From the NCBI RefSeq assembly GCF_027922265.1, contig NZ_BSFI01000008.1:512001-576000 (forward strand): a DNA stretch of 64,000 nucleotides. Reading direction: 5' to 3'. Made by a program: the position numbers and the translations under genes. The DNA comes from Hansschlegelia plantiphila (GTDB lineage Bacteria; Pseudomonadota; Alphaproteobacteria; Rhizobiales; Methylopilaceae). This document shows, piece by piece, positions 8,540-17,419 of the stretch (position 1 is the first letter of the stretch; each line of letters begins with the position of its first letter). Below the pieces are notes generated by a model, which had not been told where the DNA came from, did not search any database, and saw nothing but the letters and a program-made list of their open reading frames with translations.

Positions 8540-9925
8540 TTAAACCGCTTCCCTGAGGTGATAGCTCTTCGGGCGGGTCAGCTGGTGGAAGCCGATCTCC
8601 GACAGCGAGGCGCCGCGGCCGGTGTCCTTGACGCCGGTCCAGGCCAGCGCCGGATCGAGATAGTCGCAGCGGTTCATGAACACGGTGCCGGTCTCGATGC
8701 GGTCGCCGAGAGCCTCGGCCTTCGCCAGATCGCGGGTCCAGATCGAGGCGGTGAGGCCGTAGGGGCTGTCGTTCATCAGCTTCAGCGCCTCCTCGTCGCC
8801 GCCGACCTTCATGATCCCGACGACCGGCCCGAAGCTTTCCTCGACCATCACGCGCATCGAGTGATCGACATTGGTCAGAACCTGTGGCGCAAGATAAGCG
8901 GTGCCCTCCCGGTCCGCCGGGAATGCGGCGGGGTCGAGATGCGCCTTCGCGCCTTGCGCCAGCGCCTCGCGGGTCTGGGCGCGGACGGTGTCGGCGAAGC
9001 GGGTCGCGGCCATCGGCCCGAGCGTGGTCGCGTCGTCGAGCGGGTTTCCGAGCACGTATTTCGACGCCGCCTCCACCGCGCCTTCGACGAAACGGTCGTA
9101 GAGGCTCTCGTGGACGTAGACGCGCTCGATGCCGCAGCAGCACTGGCCCGAATTGTAGAACGCGCCGTCGGCGATGTTCTCGATCGCGAAATCGAGGTCG
9201 GCGTCCTCGCGGACGTAAGCGGGGTCCTTGCCGCCGAGCTCCAGCCCGACGCTGGTGAAGGTCCCGCCGGCCGCCGTCTCGACCGCCCGTCCTCCGGCCA
9301 CCGAACCCGTGAAGTTGATGTGGTCGAAGGCGCCGCTTCGGATCAGCGTGCCGGACTGGTCGTGGTCGAGCGCGATGTTGCGGAACAGGCCCTTCGGCAG
9401 GTCGACCTTGTCCATCGCCTCCTGGAAGCGCTCGCCGGCCAGAATCGTCTGCGCGGCGTGCTTCAGCAGCACGGCGTTCCCTGCGATCAGCGCCGGAACG
9501 ATGGTGTTGACCGCGGTGAGGTAAGGGTAGTTCCACGGCGCGATGACGAAGACGAGGCCGAGCGGCGTGCGCTTGATCATGCGCTTGAAGCCAGGCCGCG
9601 GCGCCGGAACGACGTCAGCGAGCGAGGCTTCCGCCGTCGTGACGCAATGCTTCACCCGCTCCTCGACGCCGCGCATCTCGCCGCCGGAGCGCACCGGGCG
9701 GCCCATCTGCTGGGCGAGCTCGGGGACGATCTGCTGGTTGAGTCCGAGCAGCGCGTCGAGGAAGACCAGCATTTTCTCGCCGCGCTCGGCGATCGGGACC
9801 GCCGCCCATTCCTTCTGCGCGCGCCTGGCGTCGGCGAGCGCCGACGCGATCTCCGCGTCGGAGGCGGTCGCGCGGCGCGCGAATTCACGGCCGTCGATGG
9901 GGGAGATGCAGACTTGGTCGGTCAT
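8540..9925 (-). CDS. NAD(P)-dependent aldehyde dehydrogenase
   Basis: A 461-residue ALDH-superfamily enzyme that oxidises an aldehyde to the carboxylate. Seen are the cofactor motif VIAPWNYPY (about 128-136), FTGS, the general base Glu229 in LELGGKDP and the nucleophile in GQCC (Cys263, followed by a third Cys). The sequence resembles the succinate-semialdehyde dehydrogenase branch, but the substrate is not clear. It is transcribed toward the amidotransferase gene, and a terminator separates it from the permease upstream, so it may have its own promoter in 9926-10056. Start ATG 9925 (MTDQVCISP). Confidence 0.92.
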   Translation of the reverse strand: MTDQVCISPIDGREFARRATASDAEIASALADARRAQKEWAAVPIAERGEKMLVFLDALLGLNQQIVPELAQQMGRPVRSGGEMRGVEERVKHCVTTAEASLADVVPAPRPGFKRMIKRTPLGLVFVIAPWNYPYLTAVNTIVPALIAGNAVLLKHAAQTILAGERFQEAMDKVDLPKGLFRNIALDHDQSGTLIRSGAFDHINFTGSVAGGRAVETAAGGTFTSVGLELGGKDPAYVREDADLDFAIENIADGAFYNSGQCCCGIERVYVHESLYDRFVEGAVEAASKYVLGNPLDDATTLGPMAATRFADTVRAQTREALAQGAKAHLDPAAFPADREGTAYLAPQVLTNVDHSMRVMVEESFGPVVGIMKVGGDEEALKLMNDSPYGLTASIWTRDLAKAEALGDRIETGTVFMNRCDYLDPALAWTGVKDTGRGASLSEIGFHQLTRPKSYHLREAV

Positions 9926-10055
9926 CGAACCTTGCTCGCGTTCCGTCGCGGCGCGTTGCGGCCTCCCGTTCGGGGCCGTCGCCGAGCCGCCGCCGCAATA
10001 TCGGCGGGGACGCCGGCGGTAGGAAGCCCCCTGTTCCGAAATGCGCCTGTCGGCT

Positions 10056-10093
10056 GGAATAAAAAGAGCGCGCCCCGATTGGCCGGGGCGCGC
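10056..10093 (-). terminator. Rho-independent terminator of the permease gene
   Basis: On the minus strand a 10-bp GC stem, CGGGGCGCGC complement (10093-10084) with its partner at 10077-10068, closes a 6-nt loop and is followed by TCTTTTTATT. It lies 36 bp beyond the permease stop and so separates the permease from the aldehyde dehydrogenase gene. Confidence 0.85.
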
Positions 10094-10128
10094 GTGTCGT
10101 CCTGTCTCGCCGGAAACGGCTGCGGGGG

Positions 10129-11634
10129 TCAGTGGGTGCGGTAGACGACCTCGCCCTTCGACTGGGCGAACTCCTCCTCCGGCGACAGCACCAGCTTGTG
10201 GCGGCCGACGAGCGCGAAGTAGACGGTCGCGATCGCGAACCACACCAGCACCCAGAGCACGCCCTTGGTGAAGTTCGGATCCTGCACCTGATAGCCGAGA
10301 GTGACGATCGCGATGACGATCGTCAGCGCGGCCCCGACCACGCCGAAAGGGCTCCGATAGGGCCGCTTGATGTGCGGCGCGTTCCTGCGCAGCAGGATGA
10401 ACGACGCGGCCTGGGCGATGTAGGAGAACATCGCGCCGGACACCGCCATGTTCAGCAGCACGCTGCCGATCGAGGCGCCGGCCTCCTCCGCGCCGAGCGC
10501 GAACCAGATGATCAGCATCACGCCGAGGCCCACGATCGAGCCGACGATCATCGCGACGTAGGGGGTGCGGAACGTCGGATGGGTGATCGAAAGCCCGCGC
10601 GGGAAGTAGCCGGCGCGCGACAGCGAGTAGATCTGCCGGCCCTGGGCGTAGAGGATCGTGTGGAAGCTCGCGATCAGGCCGGTGAGGGCGACGCAGCCGA
10701 GCAGCACGACGCCGGTGTCGCCGTAGACCGCCTTGAGGCCATCGAGCAGCGGCTCGAGCGAGGATGACAGCTTGAACGAGCCGACGCCCACCACCGAGGG
10801 GTTCAGCAGCACGATCATGAAGGCCGAGACCATCAGCGTGATCATGCCGAGGATGATGCCCTTGGGCATGTCGCGCGCGGGATCGACCGACTCCTCCGCG
10901 GCGAGCGGCAACTGCTCGATCGCAAGGAACAGCCAGACCGCGAAGGGCAGCGTGGCGAGCACGCCGGAAAACCCGAACGGGAACCACGAGCCGCCGCCCT
11001 CGGGCAGTTCGACGGCCGCGCCGTCGGGACCGACGCCGATGTTCAGCGCCCAGCGGTTGAAGTCCATGTGCGGGATCGCCGAGACCCAGAAGAAGATCAG
11101 CACGGCGAGCGAGATCAGCGTGACGACCATCGTCACCTTGAACGACAGCTCGAGGCCGAAGACGTTGAGGCCGACGAAGATCGCGAAGAACACGATCCAG
11201 ACCAGCGGCGAATAGGCTGGATCGAACCCGAAGATCGAGTTGATGTAAGCCGTGATGAAGGTGACCACGACGGCTGGCGTGATGACGTATTCGACGTTTT
11301 CGCAAAGGCCGGTGAAGAAGCCGCCCCAGGGGCCCATCGCGGTGCGGGCGAAGGAATAGGCCGCGCCGGTGTGGGGCAGCGCGGCCGACATCTCGGCGAT
11401 GGAGAAGGTCAGGCCGAGATACATGACGGCGATGATCATGCCCGCGACCAGCATGCCGCCCCAGCCGCCGGTCGAGAAGCCGAAGTTCCAGCCGGAGAAG
11501 TGGCCGGAGATGACCGCGCCGACGCCGAGCGCCCAGAGGCTCGCCACGCCGGCGTAGCGGGTCAGTCCGCGTTTCTCGAAATACCCGGCGTCGACCGTCT
11601 GATAGGTCACGCCCCTCTTGCCGTCCTGCGCCAT
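10129..11634 (-). CDS. APC-family permease, ethanolamine-permease-like
   Basis: A 501-residue amino acid/polyamine/organocation transporter with about 12 hydrophobic segments. The N-terminal region (VISGHFSGWNFGFSTGGWGG, then FSIAEMSAALPHTGAAYSFA) closely resembles the Eat-type ethanolamine permeases, more than general amino acid carriers. It would import ethanolamine or a similar small amine into the cytoplasm. It is divergent from a DUF779 gene and upstream of the aldehyde dehydrogenase and amidotransferase genes, with a strong terminator just after it. No EutBC ammonia-lyase genes are nearby. Substrate assignment rests on similarity only. Confidence 0.88.
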   Translation of the reverse strand: MAQDGKRGVTYQTVDAGYFEKRGLTRYAGVASLWALGVGAVISGHFSGWNFGFSTGGWGGMLVAGMIIAVMYLGLTFSIAEMSAALPHTGAAYSFARTAMGPWGGFFTGLCENVEYVITPAVVVTFITAYINSIFGFDPAYSPLVWIVFFAIFVGLNVFGLELSFKVTMVVTLISLAVLIFFWVSAIPHMDFNRWALNIGVGPDGAAVELPEGGGSWFPFGFSGVLATLPFAVWLFLAIEQLPLAAEESVDPARDMPKGIILGMITLMVSAFMIVLLNPSVVGVGSFKLSSSLEPLLDGLKAVYGDTGVVLLGCVALTGLIASFHTILYAQGRQIYSLSRAGYFPRGLSITHPTFRTPYVAMIVGSIVGLGVMLIIWFALGAEEAGASIGSVLLNMAVSGAMFSYIAQAASFILLRRNAPHIKRPYRSPFGVVGAALTIVIAIVTLGYQVQDPNFTKGVLWVLVWFAIATVYFALVGRHKLVLSPEEEFAQSKGEVVYRTH

Positions 11635-11762
11635 GCCGAGCTCCCCGTCTCCGCCGATCGGACGCGAAGGCCGGAACCCCGCGCGCTGCGACGTCTCCGT
11701 CGCGCCGAAGCGGGATCGACCACCGCCCCCTTCGAGCGACGATCGTCACAGAACCGCCGCAA

Positions 11763-11777
11763 TTTCGCAACGCGAAA
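11763..11777. promoter_or_regulatory. Candidate operator between permease and DUF779 genes
   Basis: Perfect 6-3-6 palindrome TTTCGC-AAC-GCGAAA in the 250-bp divergent intergenic region. A second inverted pair, CGAAAGC and GCTTTCG with a 13-bp spacer, lies at about 11819-11845. These may bind a regulator of the amine cluster; no regulator gene is adjacent. Confidence 0.4.
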
Positions 11778-11884
11778 GGACGGCTGGAAACGCTGCTTTC
11801 TCAGGCAGCTTCTGCCGCGCGAAAGCTCATCCGGCCTTCGCTTTCGGAGCCATGGGCTTATATTGTCCGGCGAGGAGAGGGCCC

Positions 11885-12262
11885 ATGACCGCAACACCGA
11901 AGGCGCCCGAGCGTGTCGTCGCGACCGACAAGGCGCTCGATCTGATCAGGACCCTGCAGGCGGAGCACGGCGAGATTCTGTTCCACCAGTCGGGCGGCTG
12001 CTGCGACGGCTCGTCGCCGATGTGCTTCGGCCGCGGCGACTACATGGTCGGCGACGACGACGTGAAGCTCGGCGAGGTCGGCGGCGTACCGTTCTATATG
12101 AGCCCCTCGCAGTTCGAATACTGGAAGCACACCCATCTGACGCTCGACGTCGTGCCTGGCCGTGGCGGCATGTTCAGCCTGGAGAACGGCCGCGAGGTGC
12201 GCTTCCACATCCGCTCGCGGATCTTCACCGAGGAGGAGGCCCGGGCGCTCGACGCCGCCTGA
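11885..12262 (+). CDS. DUF779 domain protein
   Basis: A 125-residue protein with the family hallmark HQSGGCCDGSSPMCF near residues 29-43, rich in cysteines that could bind metal or form a redox site, and a conserved tail RFHIRSRIFTEEEA. DUF779 genes are commonly found next to acetaldehyde- or alcohol-oxidising dehydrogenase genes; the function is not established. Here it is divergent from the permease and aldehyde dehydrogenase genes, in line with that pattern. GAGGAG about 8 bp upstream of ATG 11885 fixes the start; longer frames run into the promoter region. Confidence 0.88.
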   Translation: MTATPKAPERVVATDKALDLIRTLQAEHGEILFHQSGGCCDGSSPMCFGRGDYMVGDDDVKLGEVGGVPFYMSPSQFEYWKHTHLTLDVVPGRGGMFSLENGREVRFHIRSRIFTEEEARALDAA

Positions 12263-12376
12263 ACCGGAGGTCGCCGGCGCGCGCCCCGCGACCTTTGCGC
12301 CCACGCAATGCGCTGCCGCTGGTCAGCGGCGGGCGCTCGGAGGATCGTGCGCTCGCCTTCGATTAAGGAGCCTCCC

Positions 12377-13171
12377 ATGAAGATCGACCTCACCGGCAAG
12401 ATCGCCGTCGTCACCGGCTCGACGATCGGCATCGGCCACGCGATCGCGCTCGGCCTCGCCGGGTGCGGCGCCACCGTCGTCGTCAACGGCCGCAAGCAGG
12501 AAGCGGTCGACAAGGCGATCGCCGCCATCGCGCAGGCTGTTCCCGGCGCCGACCTCAAAGGCGTCGCGGCCGATCTTGGGACTCCCGAGGGCGCCGACGC
12601 GATGGTCGCCGCGATCCCGGCGCCGGACATCCTCGTCAACAATGTCGGCATCTTCAATCCGCAGGACTTCTTCGACGTCCCGGACGAGGAGTGGACCCGG
12701 TTCTTCGAGGTTAACGTGATGTCGGGCGTCCGGCTGTCGCGAGCCTATGCGCAGGGCATGGCGGCGCGCGGCTGGGGCCGGATCGTGTTCATCTCGTCGG
12801 AGTCCGGGATCAATACGCCCGTCGAGATGGTGCATTACGGCTTCACCAAGACCGCCCAGCTCGCGGTCTCGAGCGGGCTCGCCAAGCGGATGTCCGGCAC
12901 CGGGGTGACGGTCAACGCGGTGCTGCCGGGGCCGACGCTGTCGGAAGGCGTCGCCGAGATGCTGAAGGAGGAGGTGGCGAAGACCGGCCAGACGTTGGAG
13001 GAGGCCGGGGCCGCCTTCGTGAAGGCGCACCGGCCGAGCTCGATCATCCAGCGCGCGGCGACCGTCGAGGAAGTCGCCAACATGGTGGTCTATGTCTGCT
13101 CCAAGGAAGCCTCGGCCACGACCGGCGCCGCGCTGCGGGTCGACGGCGGGGTCGTCAGCACGATCATCTGA
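12377..13171 (+). CDS. SDR-family NAD(P)-dependent oxidoreductase
   Basis: A 264-residue classical short-chain dehydrogenase. The cofactor motif TGSTIGIG is at 13-20, NNVG near 88-91, and the catalytic Ser near 141 is followed by Tyr154 and Lys158 in HYGFTK. The C-terminus [15 protein letters not shown] is typical of the fold. AAGGAG at 12365-12370 sets the start at ATG 12377. Substrate is unknown. The next gene on the same strand encodes a RutE-like reductase about 80 bp away, but a common pathway is not evident. Confidence 0.93.
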   Translation: MKIDLTGKIAVVTGSTIGIGHAIALGLAGCGATVVVNGRKQEAVDKAIAAIAQAVPGADLKGVAADLGTPEGADAMVAAIPAPDILVNNVGIFNPQDFFDVPDEEWTRFFEVNVMSGVRLSRAYAQGMAARGWGRIVFISSESGINTPVEMVHYGFTKTAQLAVSSGLAKRMSGTGVTVNAVLPGPTLSEGVAEMLKEEVAKTGQTLEEAGAAFVKAHRPSSIIQRAATVEEVANMVVYVCSKEASATTGAALRVDGGVVSTII

Positions 13172-13254
13172 ACCGCCGGACAGGGGCGGCGCCTCGCGCC
13201 GTCCCTGCTAGAGCCTTGAGCCACCCTGAAATCTCTCTGCCGAAGGACGAAGCC

Positions 13255-13860
13255 TTGACCGGACCTCACCGCGCGCCGCTCGACGACGCCAGCCTCGACA
13301 CGCTGTTCCGCACCGCCCGCACCCACAATTCGTTCAGCGCGGAGCCGGTCTCCGAGACCACGCTGCGCGCGCTGTTCGAGCTGGTGAAGATGGGTCCGAC
13401 CAGCGCGAACGGCCTGCCCGGGCGGTTCGTGTTCGTCACCTCGGAGGAAGGCAAGGCGAAGCTCGCCCCGGCGCTGTCCTCGGCCAACCGCGACAAGACG
13501 CTGAAGGCCCCCGTGACGGTCATCGTCGGCCACGACCTGCGCTGGCTCGACAACCTGCCGCGCTTCTTCCCGCACGCGCCGACCGCGAAGAGCTGGTTCG
13601 AAGGCAACGACGCCGCGATCGAGGAGACCGCGTTCCGCAACGGCACGCTGATGGGCGGCTATCTCATCCTCGCCGCCCGCTCGCTCGGGCTCGACTGCGG
13701 GCCGATGTCCGGCTTCGACAAGGCCAAGATCGACGAGGCGTTCTTCGAGGGCACGACCTTCCGCACCAACTTCCTGGTCAATCTCGGCTATGGCGACGGC
13801 CAGAACATGTTCGAGCGCCTGCCGCGCCCGGACTTCGACGAGTTCTGCCGGATCGCCTGA
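13255..13860 (+). CDS. RutE-like malonic semialdehyde reductase (nitroreductase family)
   Basis: About 201 residues, FMN-dependent nitroreductase fold. RTARTHNSF near the N-terminus, MGPTSAN, and the segment [11 protein letters not shown] are characteristic of RutE, which reduces malonic semialdehyde to 3-hydroxypropionate in uracil catabolism. No other rut genes are in the window, so the true role may be general aldehyde or nitro reduction. The TTG at 13255 has AAGGA seven bases upstream and gives the normal family length; a TTG at 13216 would add 13 residues and lacks such a site. Confidence 0.87.
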   Translation: MTGPHRAPLDDASLDTLFRTARTHNSFSAEPVSETTLRALFELVKMGPTSANGLPGRFVFVTSEEGKAKLAPALSSANRDKTLKAPVTVIVGHDLRWLDNLPRFFPHAPTAKSWFEGNDAAIEETAFRNGTLMGGYLILAARSLGLDCGPMSGFDKAKIDEAFFEGTTFRTNFLVNLGYGDGQNMFERLPRPDFDEFCRIA

Positions 13861-13937
13861 GCCTTCCCTTCGCCTGGGGAAGACGGCCGCCCGGGGCGAA
13901 GCTCCGCGCCGGGGGGTAACGCGTGATCCTGACGCGA

Positions 13938-13960
13938 CCCTCTTCCGCAACGGGAGAGGG
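13938..13960. repeat. Degenerate CCTCTCCCC-family hairpin
   Basis: CCCTCTTCCG (13938-13947) faces CGGGAGAGGG (13951-13960) with one mismatch and a 3-nt loop, in the 147-bp gap between the RutE-like gene and tsaB. It resembles the repeat ahead of dnaX and could double as a terminator, though there is no T-tract. Confidence 0.45.
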
Positions 13961-14007
13961 ACTTCGCTGGTGGCGTCTTCGACGGCGAAGCTGCTACTGA
14001 GCGGGCC

Positions 14008-14691
14008 ATGCGTGTGCTCGCGATCGATACAGCCCTCGGCGCCTGCTCGGTCGCCGTCGTCGAGACGGACGACGACGGCGCGGCGGCGCATGTCTGCTCG
14101 ATTGCGATGGAGCGCGGCCACGCCGAGGCGCTGATGCCGGAGGTCGCGCGGATCCTCGGACTCGCCGGCGGCCTCGCCGGGATCGAGCGCGTCGCCGTCA
14201 CGGTCGGCCCCGGAAGCTTCACCGGCCTTCGCGTCGGGCTGGCCTGCGCGCGGGCGATCGGCCTCGGCGCCGGGCTGCCCGTCGTCGGCGTCAGCACGCT
14301 GTCGGCGCTCGCCGCGCCCGTCCTCGATGCGGCCGACGGCCTGACGCCGGTCGCCGCCGCCATCGACGCGCGGCACGGGCGCGTGTTCTTCCAGGCGTTT
14401 TCGGGCGACGGGCGGCCGCTGGTCTCGGCGCGGCTGGTCGATGTTCGCGACGCCGCGCGCGCGGCCGGCGACGGTCCCGCGCTGATCGTCGGCTCCGGCT
14501 CGGACATCGTGATCGCGGCGGCGGAGAACGGAGCGATCCGAAAGGCTGACGTGTGGCGCCTCGCTCCGGACCCGATCTGGCTCGCGCGTCTCGGGGCTGC
14601 GTGCGATCCTGCCGACTCGCCGCCCCGGCCTCTTTACCTCAAGGCGGCTGACGCCCACCCGCAGGCCGGCGGGCGGATCGCGCGACGCTGA
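14008..14691 (+). CDS. tsaB: tRNA threonylcarbamoyladenosine biosynthesis protein TsaB
   Basis: A 227-residue ASKHA-fold protein. AIDTALGACSVAV at the N-terminus and the glycine-rich VTVGPGSFTGLRVGLA are the diagnostic TsaB segments. It partners TsaD and TsaE in making the t6A modification of ANN-decoding tRNAs. rimI follows after 13 bp, the usual alphaproteobacterial arrangement. The frame and start at ATG 14008 (MRVLAIDTALG) are typical of the family. Confidence 0.95.
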   Translation: MRVLAIDTALGACSVAVVETDDDGAAAHVCSIAMERGHAEALMPEVARILGLAGGLAGIERVAVTVGPGSFTGLRVGLACARAIGLGAGLPVVGVSTLSALAAPVLDAADGLTPVAAAIDARHGRVFFQAFSGDGRPLVSARLVDVRDAARAAGDGPALIVGSGSDIVIAAAENGAIRKADVWRLAPDPIWLARLGAACDPADSPPRPLYLKAADAHPQAGGRIARR

Positions 14692-14704
14692 TTCGGACTG
14701 ACGA

Positions 14705-15202
14705 ATGTTCTGGTGGTTCTGGGGCGCCTACCTTTCTCGATCGACCGTCTGGGCCGTCGAGCCCGCGGACGCCGGCGACGCTGACGAGCTCGCGGCGATC
14801 CACGCCTCCGCCTTCGCGCGCGGCTGGAGCATCGACGAGATGGACGCGCTGCTGAACGACCGATCGGTGGTCGGCTGCGTGCTGAGGCGCGAGGGCAGCG
14901 AGCGTCCGCACGGCTTCGCGCTCTCGCGCGTCGCGGAGGACGAGGCGGAGGTGCTCTCGGTCGCGGTCGCCGAGGCGCGGCGCGGCCTGGGCGGCGGCGC
15001 GCTGCTGCTCAGCCAGCATCTCGGGCGGCTTTCGAACCGGGGCGTGCGCCGCGTGGTGCTCGAGGTCGACGAGGACAACGCGCCCGCGCTTGCGCTTTAT
15101 GGACGTTTCGGCTTCACGCAGGTCGGCCGCCGCCCGGCCTACTACGCCAAGGCCGACGGCACGCGCGCCGCCGCTCACGTCCTCGCGCTCGAATTGCCCT
15201 GA
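14705..15202 (+). CDS. rimI: Ribosomal-protein-alanine N-acetyltransferase RimI
   Basis: A 165-residue GNAT enzyme. The acetyl-CoA loop is VAVAEARRGLGGGALLL and the C-terminal signature is LEVDEDNAPALALYGRFGF followed by RRPAYY, both typical of RimI. It acetylates N-terminal alanine, classically of ribosomal protein S18. The first 12 or so residues (MFWWFWGAYLSRS) are unusually aromatic and may not be native; a later start could be used. It is placed between tsaB and the Fur-family gene. Confidence 0.9.
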   Translation: MFWWFWGAYLSRSTVWAVEPADAGDADELAAIHASAFARGWSIDEMDALLNDRSVVGCVLRREGSERPHGFALSRVAEDEAEVLSVAVAEARRGLGGGALLLSQHLGRLSNRGVRRVVLEVDEDNAPALALYGRFGFTQVGRRPAYYAKADGTRAAAHVLALELP

Positions 15203-15264
15203 GGTCTCGGTTTACGATATCGCCCGCCGCTCCTATAAGCGGGCGGCGAGGCGTTCGGTCTCCC

Positions 15265-15726
15265 ATGATGTCCAGGAGCGGGACGGCGGCCAACGTGACC
15301 ACGCAAAGAGCCGATTCGATCGAGCATCTCTGCGCCGCGAAAGGCATGCGGATGACCGATCAGCGCCGCGTCATCGCGCGTGTGGTCGAGAGCGCCGACG
15401 ACCATCCGGACGTCGAGGAGCTCTACCGGCGCGCTTCCGCCATCGATCCGCGCATCTCGATCTCGACGGTCTACCGGACCGTGAAGCTGTTCGAGGACGC
15501 CGGCATCATCGCGCGCGTCGACTTCCGCGACGGCCGCTCGCGCTATGAGCCGCAGCCCGACGAGCACCACGACCACCTGCTCGATCTGCGCAGCGGCAAG
15601 ATCATCGAGTTCCGCGACGAGGAGATCGAGGCGCTGCAGGCGGCGATCGCCCGCAAGCTCGGCTACCGCCTCGTCGACCACCGGCTCGAGCTCTACGCGG
15701 TGCCGCTCGAAGACGGCGAGGGCTGA
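15265..15726 (+). CDS. Fur-family metal-responsive regulator (Mur/Fur)
   Basis: A 153-residue Fur homologue. The winged helix includes ISISTVYRTVKLFEDAGII, and the metal site is represented by EHHDHLLDLRSGKIIEF. The usual Cys-X2-Cys after this histidine cluster is replaced by DLRSGK, as in the Fur/Mur proteins of rhizobia, where the protein responds mainly to manganese. That substitution and the position between rimI and plsC support a Mur-like role. DNA targets cannot be assigned from this window. Confidence 0.92.
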   Translation: MMSRSGTAANVTTQRADSIEHLCAAKGMRMTDQRRVIARVVESADDHPDVEELYRRASAIDPRISISTVYRTVKLFEDAGIIARVDFRDGRSRYEPQPDEHHDHLLDLRSGKIIEFRDEEIEALQAAIARKLGYRLVDHRLELYAVPLEDGEG

Positions 15727-15731
15727 CGAGC

Positions 15732-16604
15732 TTGGCGCGCCGGCCTCTGCGCGCGGCCGCCGCCGCGCTTGCGCTGATTCCGTTCGTCGCGATCGGGGGA
15801 GCGGTGCAGCTCGTCCTGCTCAAGCTCGGCCGGCCGACGCAGGCGATCCCTCTCGCCTTCCACCGTTTCGCGCTGAGGGCCATCGGCGTGCGCGTGCGCG
15901 TCATCGGGCGGCCGGCCGAGGGCCGTCCCCTGCTGATGGCGGCCAATCACGCCTCCTGGCTCGACATTCCGGTGCTCGGCTCGACCGGGCCGCTGTCGTT
16001 CGTCGCCAAGTCCGAAATCGCCGGCTGGCCGGTGTTCGGCGTCATGGCGAAGCTGCAGCGGACGATCTTCGTCGACCGCTCGCGCCGGAGCGCGACCGGC
16101 GCCGTCAACCGCGCCATGGCCGAGCGCATGGCGGCAGGCGAACCGGTCGTGCTGTTCGCCGAAGGCACGTCGAGCGACGGCAACCGCGTGCTTCCGTTCC
16201 GCACGGCGCTGCTTGGCGCCGCGCAGGGCGCGATCCTCGCCGCCGGCGGCGCGTGCGTCGCGGTGCAGCCGGTCTCGATCGCCTACACGCATCGCAACGG
16301 ATTGCCGCTCGGGCGGCTCGGACGCCCCTTCGTCGCTTGGTACGGCGACATGTCGTTCGCGGGCCACCTCATGGCGCTTCTCGCCAACGGCGCCGTCGAC
16401 GTCACGGTCGCCTTCGGCGAACCGATGAGGGCCGACGCCGCCACCGACCGAAAGCGCCTCGCCGTTCTCGTCGAGCGCGAGGTGCGGCGCATGACCAACG
16501 CCGCCCTGCTCGGCCGCGGGGCGCCGGCCGCTGCGGCGGCGGAGGCCGAACGGTCCGGCGCGGCCGCTCCGCCTGTCGCCGTCGAAGCGCCCGGCGTGGC
16601 CTGA
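15732..16604 (+). CDS. plsC: 1-acyl-sn-glycerol-3-phosphate acyltransferase
   Basis: A 290-residue membrane-bound acyltransferase that makes phosphatidic acid. The catalytic HX4D is NHASWLD (His73, Asp78) and the substrate motif is FAEGTSSDG (142-150). One N-terminal hydrophobic segment anchors it. The start is TTG, five bases after the fur stop, indicating translational coupling. In many relatives miaB follows plsC; here an EI24-type membrane gene follows after four bases, so the local order differs. Confidence 0.94.
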   Translation: MARRPLRAAAAALALIPFVAIGGAVQLVLLKLGRPTQAIPLAFHRFALRAIGVRVRVIGRPAEGRPLLMAANHASWLDIPVLGSTGPLSFVAKSEIAGWPVFGVMAKLQRTIFVDRSRRSATGAVNRAMAERMAAGEPVVLFAEGTSSDGNRVLPFRTALLGAAQGAILAAGGACVAVQPVSIAYTHRNGLPLGRLGRPFVAWYGDMSFAGHLMALLANGAVDVTVAFGEPMRADAATDRKRLAVLVEREVRRMTNAALLGRGAPAAAAAEAERSGAAAPPVAVEAPGVA

Positions 16605-16608
16605 CGTC

Positions 16609-17316
16609 ATGCTGGACGCGGCGATCCTTGCGGCGCGGCAGACGCTGTCGCCGCCGTTCCGGGCGGTGCTGCTGAAGTCGCTCGGTCTGACCGTGCTCCT
16701 GCTCGTCGTCGGCTGGTTCGCCCTGCAGGCGCTCGCCGACAGCCTGCTCACCCTGCCGAACGCGACGGCGAACAGCATCGCCCACATCGTCGCCGGCCTC
16801 GGCGCCGCCTTCGGGCTGCTGTTCCTGGTGACGCCAGTGACGGCGGCCGTCGCCGGGCTGTTCCTCGACGACGTCGCGGAGATCGTGGAGCGGACGCACT
16901 ATCCGTCCGAAGCCCCCGGGACGGAGCTGCCGCTGATGCGCAGCGTTTTCCTCTCGGTCCGCTTCGCGCTCGTGGTGCTCGGCCTCAATCTGCTGCTGCT
17001 GGTCCTGCTGTTCCTGCCGGGCGTCAACCTGGTCGCCTGGCTCGGCGTCAACGGCTACCTGCTCGGCCGCGAGTATTTCTCGCTCGCCGCGCTGCGATTC
17101 CGCGGCGAGGCGGAGGCGACGGCGTTGCGCCGGCGCTACAGGCTTCCGGTGTTTATCGGGGGCGTTCTGGTGGCGGGAATCGCGGTGATTCCGCTCGCCA
17201 ATCTGCTCACCCCGTTGTTCGCCACGGCTTTCTTCGTCCACCTGCACAAGAAGATCGCGGCCCGCGAGGCGAAACGACTGGAAAATCAGGGCGGCGGCGC
17301 CCGATTGGCGCCGTAA
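16609..17316 (+). CDS. EI24/CysZ-like integral membrane protein
   Basis: A 235-residue protein with about four strongly hydrophobic segments (for example TVLLLVVGWFALQAL and LVVLGLNLLLLVLLFLPGV) and the family stretch NGYLLGREYFSLAALR. This fold includes CysZ sulfate transporters, but homologues without cys neighbours are of unknown substrate. There is no sulfur-assimilation gene next to it here. It begins four bases after plsC and is probably in the same transcript. Confidence 0.85.
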   Translation: MLDAAILAARQTLSPPFRAVLLKSLGLTVLLLVVGWFALQALADSLLTLPNATANSIAHIVAGLGAAFGLLFLVTPVTAAVAGLFLDDVAEIVERTHYPSEAPGTELPLMRSVFLSVRFALVVLGLNLLLLVLLFLPGVNLVAWLGVNGYLLGREYFSLAALRFRGEAEATALRRRYRLPVFIGGVLVAGIAVIPLANLLTPLFATAFFVHLHKKIAAREAKRLENQGGGARLAP

Positions 17317-17419
17317 CGGCCCTTAAACCTGCCGCATTCAAAGTCCACCGGGATGGGACAGGGACGGTCGGCCGGAGGCGGCGGGCCGCAGCAGTGCGAT
17401 TTGACGAGGCTCACAGGCG

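Noticed and set aside
8540..11770. 1076-codon minus-strand frame joining the aldehyde dehydrogenase to sequence upstream
   Set aside because: Only residues from 9925 on match the dehydrogenase; the rest is an out-of-frame reading of the permease gene and crosses a clear terminator.
13216..13860. RutE-like gene as part of a rut uracil-degradation operon
   Set aside because: No rutABCDF genes are in the window; the reductase stands beside an SDR and tsaB.
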